Shown here piece after piece: positions 45,023 to 56,700 of a stretch of 64,000 nt of DNA. Numbering within the stretch: position 1 is the stretch's first letter; every line of letters starts with the position of its first letter. Source of the DNA: Jackrogersella multiformis (lineage: Eukaryota; Ascomycota; Sordariomycetes; Xylariales; Hypoxylaceae); assembly GCA_902806575.1 (NCBI GenBank), contig CADCXD010000005.1:930001-994000 (forward strand), given 5' to 3'. The notes beneath the pieces were generated by a model. The model was not told the DNA's origin. It worked only from the letters and a program-made list of their open reading frames with translations, and did not search any database. The position numbers and the translations under genes are program-made.

Positions 45023-46431
45023 AGGCGTACCATTCTCATAAGTACTCCCAATCTCCCCCCACCTAATATTCATAAACCTCACGCTCGTATCCGGCCTCTT
45101 GCTTCTGATCACCTTGGGATCGCCCTCCTGCAGCGTACACGGGCCCGCCTTGCCCGCGTCCAGCCAGTTCATGAACTGGCGGTCGTCGTTCCAGATGCTA
45201 AACGCGAGCACCATGCCCCTATCCAGCGCGCGCCCCGTCGTCGTCAGGCCTCCCAGGTCCTCGAACAGCGCCCCGCTGGCCTGGCAGTGCGACATCCGCA
45301 GGGAATCTCCCGGCGGCATCATCGGGTCCACCACGTACGCGTTGTCGATCATGATCCCGTCCTGCACGTACAGCCGCCGCACCTCGTTCAGGATCCCGTT
45401 GCTGATCGGCGACGGGTTGTCCGAGGTCAGGAACTGCGTCGTCACCGTGAAGGGTCGCGTCGTGTCCACCGTGAATCTCTTCCCGCCCGAGCCGCCCGAC
45501 GACGGCGGCGCCGAGCTCGGCCCGTAGTACGATGTGTTCCCCAGCTTCCACGTGTTGTACTCGCAGCCCGACTTGGCGCACACCCCTAGGCTGCCGCACT
45601 GCTCTCCTTTGCATTCGAAGACGCCCGGGTTTTTGCAGGGGTGAGCCGTGAATGCTGATGCTAACGAGTTGGCTTCCCAGAGGTCCATCTCGTTGCAGCA
45701 CGCTCCTCGAGAGTCCATGTTCGCCTATATATTTTGCAAACCCGGTCAGCTTTATCGTGATAGTATATCAATGTAGTAGGTACGTAGAAACGCAAACAAG
45801 CCATCATTAACACGCAACTAGACTAAACTAGACTCACCACACCGTTAATAAACGGCAGCGTCGGGCACTGCGCATCGCAATACCCCGTGCCGTAGGCCGC
45901 GCCGGCGGCGTTGAGGTCGCCCCGGGCCCCCGTCTGGTTCATCTCTGCGAGGTAGAGGGCGCCGTTCATGCCGCAGACCAGCTTCGAGACGTCGACGTCG
46001 AAGCTGATCTCGCCGTGCTTCAGGAACAGCACCTCGTAGTCTTTCTCATCGGCATCCAGCAGATACACACGCGGGGCTGTCGCGTTGCCTGTGTACATGT
46101 TCAACGTCAGGGCGCCGCCATCCGCGATGACGCCGCTGCCCGCGTAGTCCGCGCCGTCGAGGACGCAGTTCCTCGCGCACGCCTCGTGGTCCGGGCACAG
46201 CTCCTTGCTCAGCTTGCCGCCGCCGCCGTACCCGCCACAGCTGCCCGTCCCGTTCACCTGTCGCAGAGAGTGGAAGCTCGCGTCGAGCACGATGGACGTG
46301 TTCTGCTTGACGCAGCCTTCCTTGATCGTGCACTTCTCCGTCGTCAGCTTGGGATGCATCTCCGCGTTTCCTATGCCCTGCGCCGCCACCCGGCCGGCAA
46401 GAAGCCAGGCAACTGCTACGCGTAGGTACAT
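45014..46431 (-). CDS. GH7 endoglucanase-like cellulase, 2 exons
   Basis: Secreted glycoside hydrolase family 7 enzyme that cleaves beta-1,4-glucan with retention. Exons 45838-46431 and 45014-45724 give 434 residues. The intron (113 nt, GTGAGT...TAG) restores LPFINGVANMDSRGACCNEM. Signal peptide: residues 1-17, then Q. The catalytic motif NEMDLWEANS carries nucleophile E210, assisting D212 and acid/base E215. Cysteine spacing in GTGSCGGYGGG, CPDH, GYCDAQC and ACC follows the family. Compared with cellobiohydrolases it lacks several tunnel-forming loop sequences, which suggests an open-cleft endoglucanase; this is inference. It has no linker or CBM1. The frame is very GC-rich at third positions, giving long but meaningless antisense frames. 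The stop lies in a microsatellite. A TATA box sits about 70 bases upstream. Confidence 0.94.
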
Positions 46432-46500
46432 GATCGTCGTATAGGGTCCGGAAGAGCGATAAGTACTAGATAGATAGGAGATGATGTTCCAATAGGGGTG

Positions 46501-46508
46501 TTATATAA
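46501..46508 (-). promoter_or_regulatory. TATA box of the cellulase gene
   Basis: TTATATAA, about 70 bases upstream of the GH7 ATG at 46431. The sequence is self-complementary, so strand is assigned from the gene. Confidence 0.5.
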
Positions 46509-46923
46509 GAACCCCGTTCCCCATCGAATCCCCTCAGGACCCTTCGAGCCTCGCGGCGTCGATCTGATAATAAGAGCCCCGCTCGCACACGGCGACGCAT
46601 CTACCGGGTCCCTTCTGAGTAACGATAGTCACCAGCCGACTGGGCAATATATTACTATGCAGGGCTCGATGCCACGCCAATGCCCATCGTAACGGTAAAA
46701 TGCTATGTCTAAAAATTTGGAGAAAGGCGGAGAACCCAACTGCTACCTAATAATGCTCGACGTCGAAAGGTCGAAATGTCTCTTAAGACCCTTTAAGATT
46801 TTATTGCTCAACTCCATCGGTTAAATACCTAGGTAGATTATTTGCGCGAGGTTGGCTCCCGAAATTTCAAAATCAGAAATCGAACTAGAAAGGCATGATG
46901 GATGACATGCAACAAGCCTCATT
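46509..46923. other. Cellulase upstream region
   Basis: Presumed promoter of the GH7 gene. I found no clear XLR/XYR1 GGCTAA pair or CreA double site by eye. No coding signal. Confidence 0.4.
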
Positions 46924-47127
46924 TCAGGCACAATAGCACTTCAAGGTACCGTACTTTTGTAGATAGTCGACGCAGTGCTCGTAATGGCGCTCGTACAGCT
47001 CTGGTATACGCTGCTTCTTGTACTGCGTCTCTGGGAAGTGGTCCACGTCACTAGTAACCTTAGCAGATGTAGTGCAAATAGGGCACCTGATGCGTCCCAA
47101 TGGTCGCAGCGATATATTCACCGCCAT
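46924..47127 (-). CDS. Possible small Cys-containing protein, 67 residues
   Basis: ATG at 47127 opens a 67-residue frame containing CPIC and ending KCYCA, with a soluble, charged middle (VDHFPETQYKKQRIPELYER) and a helix-like HYEHCVDYLQKYG. It reads more like protein than neighbouring frames, and four cysteines could bind metal, but I recognise no family. The frame is open further upstream (to 47214) without another ATG, so it could also be the last exon of something longer. It lies between the cellulase and the monooxygenase, on the same strand. Confidence 0.33.
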   Translation of the reverse strand: MAVNISLRPLGRIRCPICTTSAKVTSDVDHFPETQYKKQRIPELYERHYEHCVDYLQKYGTLKCYCA

Positions 47128-47407
47128 ATTCAGGGGGGGACTTGACCGACCAATTGGGGCGTTGCACCTTTTCAATATTTTCCCTAGACACTGATCATAC
47201 CGTCTGCAAGTCACGGAGATTCGTAATGAATGAGCTTCATAGAAGACGATGCGTCAGAGCTCTGTGGCCTTGCTTACATTGCATAATCTCATACCACGCC
47301 CTCTCCCCTGCTGCATGAGCCCATCGCAAGTTTGGGTTCGTGGTACATATTATGCGGCACTACTCTTGCGGGAGACAGGAGATGTTTATCCAACTCAATA
47401 GGCCTTC
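47128..47407. other. Spacer downstream of the monooxygenase
   Basis: 3' flank of the monooxygenase gene (minus strand) and possible 5' part of the small frame next to it. Nothing else is visible. Confidence 0.4.
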
Positions 47408-48592
47408 TCAAACATCAATATCACCGTACGCGGTCCACTCCTTTCCATGCCAGAATTTCTGGCCGCCCCTAAAAGAGTGCTCAATCTTCTCTTTCGCCCT
47501 TTCTTCCATCCTTGCCTCGAAGTTTACGATGCCGCTCTTCGTAATGCCTTCTTCGGCAATTGTCCGCGCTAGATCTGCGGCATTCTGGATAGCTGTATCG
47601 CCACCAGAACCGCCCATGGGACTCATCGGGTGCGCTGCATCGCCGATGAGGGTGACTAGTTTATTGGCCTGGCCAGCTGAGCTGACCTCGATGTCTGGCT
47701 TGCTCGATAGAACTGGTCCGCAGGAAGATAGATCATGCTCAGCTGAGTCAAGCAAAAGCTTTAGAGCAGGGTGCCAGGTCTTAGTCACCTCCTCCAAAAA
47801 CAACTTCCTCTCCTCCGCTGTCTTCGGTAGGAGCTCCGAGTATTGTGAAGGTGCCGTACAGACAACCCAGTATACGTAATCGGGGAAATCAGGTAGCATG
47901 GTGCCCGACTCTTGCCGCACGCTTTTTGACCACATCATCGGGTCAACGATGACTTGAACATTGGCCTCCTGATCTAGGTACATACACCAGCTCAGCATAT
48001 CCTGGAGTAAATTCTTTTTTAAATCTTCCGTTAATGAAGTCCGACCCCACATCATCCAGCGCTCCAAATCAATCAATTTGCGATTTGGCTGCAGCTGGTT
48101 ACGCACACGGCTTTTGACACCATCTGCGCCGACAAGGAGCCGTCCGCATACGGTTGAGCCATCCGTGAATTTGACTTGGACGTGCCCGTCCACGATGTCG
48201 TAAGACCTAAACTCCTTCCCGTACTCAATATCATGCTCGATACCCAGCGTAGTCAGCATACGGATCCAGGTCCTGTCGATAGGCATCGTATCCGGATCTA
48301 CCGAGGTTAACTTTGCAAAGTCGAGCTTTTTAGCGTCGACATATCGTGGCTTGAAGAGAAACTGGTCAGCCGCGGTGCGCTCAAGCAGGGTTTGGAGCTG
48401 AGGCGACAGGACGCTATTGAGAGCGGCCTGGCCATCTTCCGAGATACGGAAACGGTGGCCTTGTGAGCTGTGCGCCTGAGGATATCGCTCAAAGAGGCGG
48501 AATGGGATTGAACGGAGGCGTAGGCCTTGCGCCAGCGTGGGACCGGCGATGCCGGCGCCGATGATCAGGACAGGTTGATCGGATGTGGTCAT
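47408..48592 (-). CDS. FAD-dependent monooxygenase
   Basis: Group A flavoprotein monooxygenase (FAD_binding_3, UbiH/salicylate hydroxylase-like), an NAD(P)H-dependent aromatic or polyketide hydroxylase; substrate unknown. One 394-residue exon. The three family signatures are in place: GxGxxG at residues 12-17 (IIGAGIAGPTL), the DG motif at 157-158 (LLVGADGVKSRVRNQL), and the GD motif at 317-318 (TLIGDAAHPMSPMGGSGGD). E35 at the end of beta-2 (FRLFERYP) should bind the FAD ribose. There is no signal peptide or TM segment. No PKS, NRPS or terpene gene is nearby, so it looks like a stand-alone oxygenase. A palindromic TACCTAGGTA repeat begins only about 15 bases upstream of the ATG. Confidence 0.94.
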   Translation of the reverse strand: MTTSDQPVLIIGAGIAGPTLAQGLRLRSIPFRLFERYPQAHSSQGHRFRISEDGQAALNSVLSPQLQTLLERTAADQFLFKPRYVDAKKLDFAKLTSVDPDTMPIDRTWIRMLTTLGIEHDIEYGKEFRSYDIVDGHVQVKFTDGSTVCGRLLVGADGVKSRVRNQLQPNRKLIDLERWMMWGRTSLTEDLKKNLLQDMLSWCMYLDQEANVQVIVDPMMWSKSVRQESGTMLPDFPDYVYWVVCTAPSQYSELLPKTAEERKLFLEEVTKTWHPALKLLLDSAEHDLSSCGPVLSSKPDIEVSSAGQANKLVTLIGDAAHPMSPMGGSGGDTAIQNAADLARTIAEEGITKSGIVNFEARMEERAKEKIEHSFRGGQKFWHGKEWTAYGDIDV

Positions 48593-49297
48593 GGCGGCTT
48601 GAATAATTACCTAGGTAGATACCTACCCCTATTAAACTAGGCAGTAGTGAAATGAGCAATCAGCTATAAGGGGACGAAGAGCTAGATCACAGTGTTGATT
48701 GAAGATCTTAGAGTGCCTAGGCAGGTAGGTAGGTAAGATCTAAGAGGGAAGATCTGATCTCAGCTTAGGTGCCAGCAACGAGGTATATATATTCGAGCGG
48801 CTGATTAGGTAATCCCCGTTGTGTTCCTCTATGGTAGAGCGGCCGATCTACCTAAATCGCCAACCTATCGCCTAGGGGCAGGTAGGTAAGCAGTAACAAA
48901 ACGCGATCATCGAGGAGAACACTAGAACCAATGAAATATTATCAGTCTATTAGCAAACCATCGCAGACTCATGTTCATAACTTGTAAGGTACCGAACCAT
49001 CATTTTAAATACATATTTTTTGTCCTGGAAACGAAGAATTCGCCACAGCAAATCAGACGCGTAAATCATCGATACTCTAAAGCAAATACAATCATCGTAT
49101 CGCTCTAAAGCTGAACTAGGCCCAGTATTTGGACAAGTAAGTCAGGTAAGAGTGAACTCAACTTCTCCGAAATGAACAACGTTGAAGGAAATACCTTCTT
49201 TGAAAACATCGCAACAGCTCGACATGCCAACAAGCATATCCACAGTAATCAAGACGACTCGTCTAGACACTGCATCTCACGAGCCTTGTCCACAGCC
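48593..49297. other. Intergenic DNA, monooxygenase upstream region
   Basis: Contains TAGGTA tracts, including one right at the monooxygenase start, and the 3' flank of the zinc-finger gene. No gene is visible. Confidence 0.45.
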
Positions 49298-50606
49298 CTA
49301 CCAAGGGGTAGGAGGGGCGAAAGGTTTCTTAGATGCCTCAGCTTTCTTAGCGTCGGCATATTCGTTCGTCCCTGGTACCAATTTAGGCTTAGGGAGTCTT
49401 TTCGACTCAGCCCAGTCCTCCACCACCTTCACCTTCACCGTACCGTTGGGAAAGCTGTTAAGAGTATCGATGTCGAGGGCACCATCGGTGATCTTGTTCA
49501 ACGCGTAGCCATAGGCTTCACGGGACTCTCGAACGCGGCACTTGGATAGACTGATAGTCTCTACGTGCTGGACCCACGAAGCGGCGGACGTGAATATGGC
49601 TGGGCATCCCGGGCAATTGAACTGAGTGCCAGTATGTGTGACGGACCTCAGATGGTCCATTAGTCCCCTCGCAACCTTGAACTTGGCGCTATAAGAATGT
49701 GAGATATAGAGCTTCAGCAAGGTTTGGGGCGTTGAATACTCACTTGCAATTCCTGTGAGGACAATTATAAGTCTCTAAGATGGGGTTCAGGAACAATGCC
49801 ACGTTGAAGGCTGGGTGGTATGGATCAAGAATGCGTTCTCCCGTGGGTTGAATCGGCGAAGCAGGTTCCCCTTCCTCGAGTAAAGATGGCGAAGGCGGTA
49901 CTGCGCGGTAGTTTTCCTTCTTTGGGAGCAAGGGAAGCTTCTTCGGGAAGAGGTCCTTCTTCTGACCCCAAGCGTTACCTGGCTTCTGCTCGAGGCTGGT
50001 GGCATCGTCTCCAGTTAGTAGGTCGAACTGTTTCGAGCCACCGTGATAGAATTCCTGCTTTGCAGTTCTCGGAAATCTATCAGGGTGCTTCTGCACATCC
50101 AAGCTCTGCTCGTCATTCCATTCGTCGCCCCATGTATCCTGAATATGGGACGGACCGGAATAGTCGGCCTTTTCTTCTCTAGTGATACGAGTGTCAAACA
50201 AACTCTTCCTAATGGATTCCATAATCTTGTCGATTCCTTGAGATATGTCCGAGGGGAAGATTGCGGTACATTCGCCATCCTCAATATGCTGGATCCACCC
50301 GGCGGTAGTAGTGAAATTATTGGCACAGCCAGGGCAAGTTAGATCTTGAGCTGCTTTGTGATCCTATATAGATCCGAGGTGAGTTGGGGTCAGATATAGT
50401 ATATTGGTAAAGAGGCGGGGACTTACATCTGCTCGGTGAGTCATTAAAGCTTGAATGGTATGGAATGATAGATCACAAATGCCGCAACCCAAATGACCTG
50501 CCTTATGCTGATGGGTTCGCAGAGCTCCCTTGCTTGCGAAGGTAGCACGGCATTTTGGGCATCGTGGCAGAGGGGCGGTGAAAGAAGAGTTCGTTCGAGA
50601 GGTCAT
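49298..50606 (-). CDS. Multi-C2H2 zinc-finger protein, 3 exons
   Basis: Fungal C2H2 protein, probably nuclear; target unknown. Exons 50427-50606, 49744-50363 and 49298-49688 give 396 residues. Introns are 63 and 55 nt with GTAAGT and GTGAGT donors. Fingers in order: C16-x2-C19-x12-H32 (RCPKCRATFASKGALRTH), C41-x2-C44-x12-H57-x4-H62, then CPGC...WIQH...C, and after a long acidic/proline linker CPHRNCNAKF...H and CPGCPAIF...WVQH...C. Both introns interrupt finger sequences: the first splits MTHRAD|DHKAA, the second NCN|AKFK, and each junction restores the metal ligands. The middle (about 100-220) is hydrophilic with no known domain. Start: first Met, eight residues before the first basic/Pro stretch. 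It is divergent from the ubiquitin-conjugating enzyme gene. Confidence 0.88.
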
Positions 50607-52140
50607 TGTTCCTTAGTATCGGGTTGTATGGCTCGATATAGAACTCTCAACAAGGAAAAAGGCTATATGACCTGATGGAAGAACTGCTGTGATAGAAAAG
50701 GTATGAGTAAATACTTGAATACCTAGGTAGATACAGGAAAGGATACTCCTAAGGAAATGATCCTCCTAAGGAAATGATCCATTTATTGTAGGAGAAAGTC
50801 AACAGAAACGAAATCTGCGGCGAAGAGATTTAAGAATGACAGCGCCTTGCACTCTCCAGTAAGTGAGTTGGTTCTCGAGAAGGAAATCAAAGGGATAACT
50901 TAAGACTTCTTAAAAGATATTATCTTAGAGGATATTGTTTTTATTACCTACCTAGGTAGGTAGGGAGAGTGGAGGATTAGAGGTTGAATGTGGAAAGAAG
51001 CTGTAAGAAGAGATTTGAGTCACCCTCTCCTTTAATTCGATCGAAGAATAATCCAATCGAATAAACAAACTTAAACTAGCATACTAGCGTATGTTCCAAC
51101 GCAAGCGGTGATTGCCTTTATCACCCAAATTAGCCCATATGGTGCTGGGGGTGCTTACCTACAGCGCAACAAGTAGGAGAGCCCGATGTCATCTGAAGTA
51201 TTCAGACGAATGGAAGGTGCTTCTTCAATGATTAATGTTTGACGCTACTAATACCTGCCTACCTTAGGTACCTAGGTACCCAGGTAAGTATGAAAGAGCA
51301 GAGGCAGCAGCTGTCATCCAACCCAGCAGTTTCCTTACTCATTAACGCCAACTAAATGAAGGGGGTAGTAGCGAATAACAATTTACCAGGGCTCCTTTAG
51401 CAGATAGGAAGTGCCTCGTAGGGAGCGCTCGAGGTGAATTACATCCATGTAAGTTGGTTGGAAGTGACTTCCAAATCTATTATTATATACCTCTAGGTAG
51501 GTAGGTACCTAGGTAGTTATTAGTTTGGGATTTCAATGCTATAAAAGGTCATTGGGCGGACATACACATATGAATCCAGTATTAAGGAGTAGTATCCTTT
51601 GCAAAAGCCATATTTGCTACAGACTAAACAAGTACTCATTATCAAGTATAGGAAGCATTCTGATTATAAATGATGTCTTCTCAAAGGATTATCCTTTCTG
51701 GTGTGAGTCATTATAAACAACCCCGATCTAATGAGCACCAAACAAAGGGGTGTGCTTCTCTAACCTAGGCCTATTGATTGCTATTTGATTCGTCTCTGGT
51801 GATTCCATGATATGATGGAGCATATTGCCATTGGTAAGTACTATGGTGCTGTAAAGAAATAATGGATTAATATGCCGTTTTAACAAGCTCAAGTTGTAGG
51901 TACCTAAATAGGTTGTAGTTGTAGTTGAAGTTGAAGTCTACGAAGGAGAAGACATCCATAACCACGTGATTGGTAGTTTCTCCAATCACATGTTTCGATT
52001 ATCGTCATTGGCATAATGGTAGGTACCTAGGTACCTAGGTAGATTACCTCGTAGCTGATTACGTATGCAGGTTCAGTGACGCGACGCTGTAACGGTTTAC
52101 GTAAGATCTTATCGGAAGGGTTTCATTGTTCCTTTTGTAT
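50607..52140. other. Divergent intergenic region rich in palindromes
   Basis: Upstream DNA shared by the zinc-finger gene and the E2 gene. It carries many CCTAGG palindromes (near 50949, 51267, 51498 and 52027), AT-rich filler and no coding signal. Confidence 0.45.
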
Positions 52141-52165
52141 CATATCATATCATATCATATCATAT
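52141..52165. repeat. (CATAT)5 microsatellite
   Basis: Five perfect pentanucleotide copies in the promoter of the E2 gene, followed by degenerate copies. Confidence 0.95.
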
Positions 52166-52258
52166 TATCTATCATATCGCATCAATTCATGAATCCCGAA
52201 ATGCATCAAGACAACCTGGCCTCGAACTCTCGTCAACTTAAAACTTGAGGAATTACAT

Positions 52259-52276
52259 AACAACAACAACAACAAC
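52259..52276. repeat. (AAC)6 in the E2 leader
   Basis: Six AAC copies about 180 bases upstream of the E2 start. CAA-rich unstructured leaders are common in well-translated fungal mRNAs; whether this is transcribed is inference. Confidence 0.85.
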
Positions 52277-52424
52277 AATAACACTATTTCATATATACCT
52301 ACCGTCTACCAATAAACCCTGCCAATACATAGATATATTACTTCGTCTCGCAATGACCTACTGCTACAATCAACAACCACATCCCCGCTAACACATAGAA
52401 GACACATCGTGTGAACGCCATCAG

Positions 52425-52449
52425 TCACCATTCACCATTCACCATTCAT
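52425..52449. repeat. (TCACCAT)3 next to the E2 start
   Basis: Three heptamers plus TCAT, ending eight bases before the ATG. Likely in the 5' UTR. Confidence 0.9.
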
Positions 52450-52457
52450 CAGCCACC

Positions 52458-53450
52458 ATGGCAACTCCCATGGCAACTCCCAAGTTCAACACCAAGTCCC
52501 CTACGATCCGACGCATACGTATGTCCTCCTCCGTACCTAGGTAACCATATAACCCGCGACTAACCAACCCCCGAACAGTAAAAGAAGCAGCCGAGCTCTC
52601 CGCCTCCCCGTCGCCCGACTACGCGGCCTCGCCGCTCGAGTCCGACCTGTTCGAATGGCACTTCACCCTGCGCGGGCCGCCCAACTCCTCCTTCGCCGAC
52701 GGGCTCTACCACGGGCGCATCGTGCTGCCGCCCACGTACCCGCTGCGCCCTCCCTCCTTCCGCTTCACCACCCCTAGCGGCCGCTTCGAGGCCAACCGCG
52801 AGATCTGCCTCAGCATCTCCGGCCACCACGAGGAGACCTGGCAGCCCGCCTGGGGCGTGCGCACCGCCCTCGTCGCCCTGCGCTCCTTCATGGAGACCGA
52901 CGCCCGCGGCCAGCTCGGCGGCCTCGACACCAACGACGCCGTGCGCCGCAAGCTCGCCTCCGAGAGCCCCGCCTGGAGGTGCGCCGTCTGCGCCAAGACC
53001 AACGGCGACATCATCGCCGAGTGCGAGGAGAGGTGCAAGGAGCTCGATGCCGAGAACGCCGGCAAGAGGAAAGAGGTCGAGGTCCCCGCCGAGCTGAAGA
53101 TGGGCTTCCGCGACGAGATGGAGAAGGCCAATGCTGCCGGCAGCGAGGGCGCCAAGGACGACGCGGAGAGCGCCGAGCTGGCCGAGGGCTTTGTGCAGAC
53201 GGCACCCGAGAGGGAGGTTCTACCGCCGACCACCGCTTCGGCAGCGCCACCTGCTGCTCGACCAGCCCAAGGGGTTCAGTCACCGACGGGGAGAACACCG
53301 TTGCCGGATCCAGCAGGCCAGGGCACGTCAACCCAGGCCACCAGATTAGTCGACCCACATGCGGGAGTGCCGCCATGGCTCGACTATGCTATCGTGTCGC
53401 TGGTGATATTGTTGATCGCCATGGTTCTGAAGATTCTAACGGGGCATTAA
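52458..53450 (+). CDS. ER-anchored E2 ubiquitin-conjugating enzyme, UBE2J1-like, 2 exons
   Basis: Tail-anchored ER ubiquitin-conjugating enzyme of the Ubc6/UBE2J group, acting in ER-associated degradation. Exons 52458-52518 and 52579-53450 give 310 residues. The 60-nt intron (GTATGT...CAG) restores PTIRRILKEAAEL. The UBC fold spans about 15-170. The active-site Cys is C97 in REICLSISGHHEETWQPAW, the J-type active-site sequence. FEWHFTLRGP and GLYHGRIVLPP match UBE2J1 better than UBE2J2/yeast Ubc6. WRCAVCAKTNGD after the UBC domain is a short Cys pair. The C-terminus ends in one TM helix (about 284-306, DYAIVSLVILLIAMVLKIL) with a very short lumenal tail. The start gives the sequence MATPMATPKFNTKSP, in which FNTKSP aligns with the family N-terminus. 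The coding region is very GC-rich at third positions, unlike its flanks. Confidence 0.95.
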
Positions 53451-53798
53451 ATTTGATAAATGGGAGCAAGCATCGACAATTGGCGTTATGGGTAGGATAA
53501 AGGCGTGGTGGTGTTACTACTAGTCATGGGTATTGATACCAAGAATTGAATTAGATTCCAATTTCTACAAAACTCTCGAATCCTTTGACAGTATCATCCA
53601 GTCTTCTAGAACTGCCGAATTTATGAAATTCATTCATTAGTGCTAATCTTACAGATGTCGAATAGGAAAGCAAATGCTTCGCAGCAGAATGTATAGGATA
53701 TCACCCAGCCTTCCAAACGCCTTATTATGCCACATGCCGTACCGTAGCATGTCATTCAAACACTCAATATTAATATGGGCTACATCTTTTTTTCCCCC
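53451..53798. other. Convergent 3' spacer
   Basis: Short AT-rich region between the converging E2 and tfc3 genes, containing both 3' UTRs. Nothing else is visible. Confidence 0.5.
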
Positions 53799-56700
53799 TT
53801 AAGACTGAGAAAGACTCTCCCCTTTCAAATCCAATGCCAGTTTCCCAACAACTAACCACCACCACTCACCCACCGTCGCACTTTGATTCGACTCGAGGCG
53901 CTGCAGGACACCTAGGCTGTCAACCCAGTCCATGATCAGCTTCGCCTCAAACGGTTCGACAAACGGCTTCATAAGCACGCTTGCGGTCTGCGGCGTCAAG
54001 GGGCCCCTGGTTGCCAATCCTAATATCATCATGCTGAGATACGTGATCCAGCGATCTTGATGGAGGTTTCCGAAGAAGTCCACCCAGATTGGTATCTCGT
54101 CTCGAGGCCCATTCAGGGGCGCCTCCATGCGTATTGCTTCCTTGAGGAGTGGTAGATCTTTGTCGTACACATAAGTCTCCGTAGGTAACACCTTCATGTC
54201 GAAGTAATAATAGCTCTTCGGGAACGTTCTGCCGTCGTAGTTGCCAGGTTCGAAACCAAAAGGAATGTTGCGGATACCAATAGACTCTAGGCGGATATGA
54301 CCATGAGCTTGAAGGTTGATGATTGCCATAATTGTGCCGTCATTGGCAACATACGGCAGAAGAAACTCCTCGCCTCTAAGAAAAGTCTGATCCAACAATG
54401 CTTTAAAGTTCGCAGCCTGGGTAAATTTCTCAACGTGAGAGGGCTTCTCAAGCTGTTTCGCGAAAACTCCGTGCAATCTCAGCGACTGGCCAAATATTTT
54501 GCCTTTGCTTCTTGCTACTACTCTCTCTGACGAAAGCCGACCGACCACCTTCTTAAGCAGTTTGTTTGTTTCGGCCTCGTTTCTACCACTCAACTTGAGG
54601 AACTTTGTGCGAATTTCTCCCGGCGTCTTGGGACCCGTTATCGAGGTGATACACAAGGATCGGACCCAGGACCTCGTGCGACTTATGAGCTCTTCTTCAG
54701 CTGTGCCCCCGCGAATGAGAGGGATGGAGATAGGCTTGCTGGAAGTCGCCTCAACTCGAGAATAAATCGAAGTTAAACTATGTACCCATGTCTCTCTCCA
54801 ATCTCGAAGCTCGTTGGCTTGGTCTACAAGCGAATGGGTTTCTTCTAGACTCTGGCGGGACGCAGGAAGGTTCACGTTCTCGTGAGTCTCGAGTTTAGTT
54901 GCCCAAATGATTAGAGATTTCCAGTCGTACGAGTCGAGGTCGTCGTAATTGATTGGCTCAATATCTCCCGCCTCATAAGCTTCTATAAATGCAGACTGGA
55001 ACTTCTTTGTCAAAGCGTCGATGTACGTCTTACGCTCCTTACTGACCCTGGGCCAGAATTTTCTCAGAGCCGAATGAGAGAATTGAGGAAAGGTCTTCAG
55101 GAGCAAGCCAATGTCTGTCTTTTTCTCCACGCCCCCAAGGAGAGTTTTGAAGACCACAAAAGCGGCTATTAGATTAGTTTCGCCACTGAGACCAGGCTTA
55201 TCTTCGTCTTCGTCTGGTTTATTTATACGGCCTCGGTGTAAGATGGGTATCGGTTTAAGCGATCTTGTCTTGTATTGAATTTCTACCCGGGGTCCTATAG
55301 GTTGGATTTTCTTTGGAGGTTTTGTCACAGCTGGTTTGGATTTCTCTTTGGACGGCGACTCGGTATTTGATCCTCCTCTTGGCCTACCCCTACCGCGACG
55401 GACAGGGCTTGGCAAACCAGCGTTTTCATCGTCAGGCGACGCGTTCTTAATATCATCTGGGATATTCTCTACCGTATACTGGGTTTTGCTCGGCCATTCT
55501 AGAGTGATAGGCTTCATGTTCACCCTCGAAACATCAGGTGAAAGGGACATAAATATGTAATCTGGGGCGATGGATCCGTGCATGAGAATTTGAGATCCAT
55601 CAGCTGACTGCTCCCATCTCTCGATGATACTCACCTCTCGTAGAAACTTTCCATACGAAGGATCTGCCCAAGAGTTGAATTGAAATTTCCCCCGGAAACT
55701 TTTGATAATTTCCCCAGCACTTTGCGGCAAATTCTGCCGCTGGAACCACTTAGCATCTGGCATAGTCCCAGCCAACGTGAAGCTCGGATTCTCCTCGAAA
55801 AAGCTAGCTGGTAACGAAGGCCAATGGCTGGGTTTCGTGCTGCGAATTTCCTTCATCTTTGCAAACGCGATGCTGGCTTTATCGGAATGGGGATTCGAAT
55901 CCTCATCCCCAATATTGCCATGCTCCGCATCGACCATGATCGTATCCTCATCCTCATCTTCGGACACCGAGTCTTCAGGCACAAAGGAGGTGGAAACTGA
56001 CGGCTTAACAAATCGGTCTACCGCCATTTCGTTGGTCGGCTTTTCTGCGCCGTTAAGCACCGATTCATTGTAAAGTTCTTCATTGCTACCATCTTGGGAA
56101 TCATGATTTCCAACATTCTCTTTCGAAGCATTGCCAGAAGCCTTCGGCTTACTAGAGCGTTGCCGCATTAAAGCTAACGCATTTTCGCGAGAAGATCGAA
56201 TTGAAGATAGAATCTTATCGATGTTAGGTTGCAACGAAGTGACTTCTTGGGGCAAGCTGGACCATGTTCCGGTTGAATAGTCTTGAAGGCACGCAGGTTT
56301 CTGGTTCCATTTCTCGCTTGGATTCTGCTTCTGATTCCAGATGTACTTTGCAACTTTTCCAGTATCCCAATACTCCCCTCGTTTCCGAGGCTTGGCGGCG
56401 CTCTGAGGTTTACCAATGTTACGGGTATCAACACGGATCTTCTTGGGAGGGATTGCACCTGTCGACTCTTCTTCTATAGGTCGTTTTGAGCTAGTTGTAT
56501 ATGAAGAGACATTGTTCAAGAAATGCGCCGGGTACTGTAGAACTTCGATATCCTCAGTCATGCTTGATTTCCGAACATGCCTCTGAGCATCGCTTGACTG
56601 TGGACTATCTCTGTGTCGCGACGAAAGTGCGTCGAATAGTTCGCTGTCTTCCTTCGACAACGAAAATGCATCTGGAATATACGGCTCAGGAAACATCTCT

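Noticed and set aside
45219..45701. 160-codon minus-strand frame overlapping the cellulase
   Set aside because: Out-of-frame shadow of the GC-rich GH7 second exon.
52706..53233. 175-codon frame antisense to the E2 gene
   Set aside because: Shadow produced by high third-position GC of the E2 gene.
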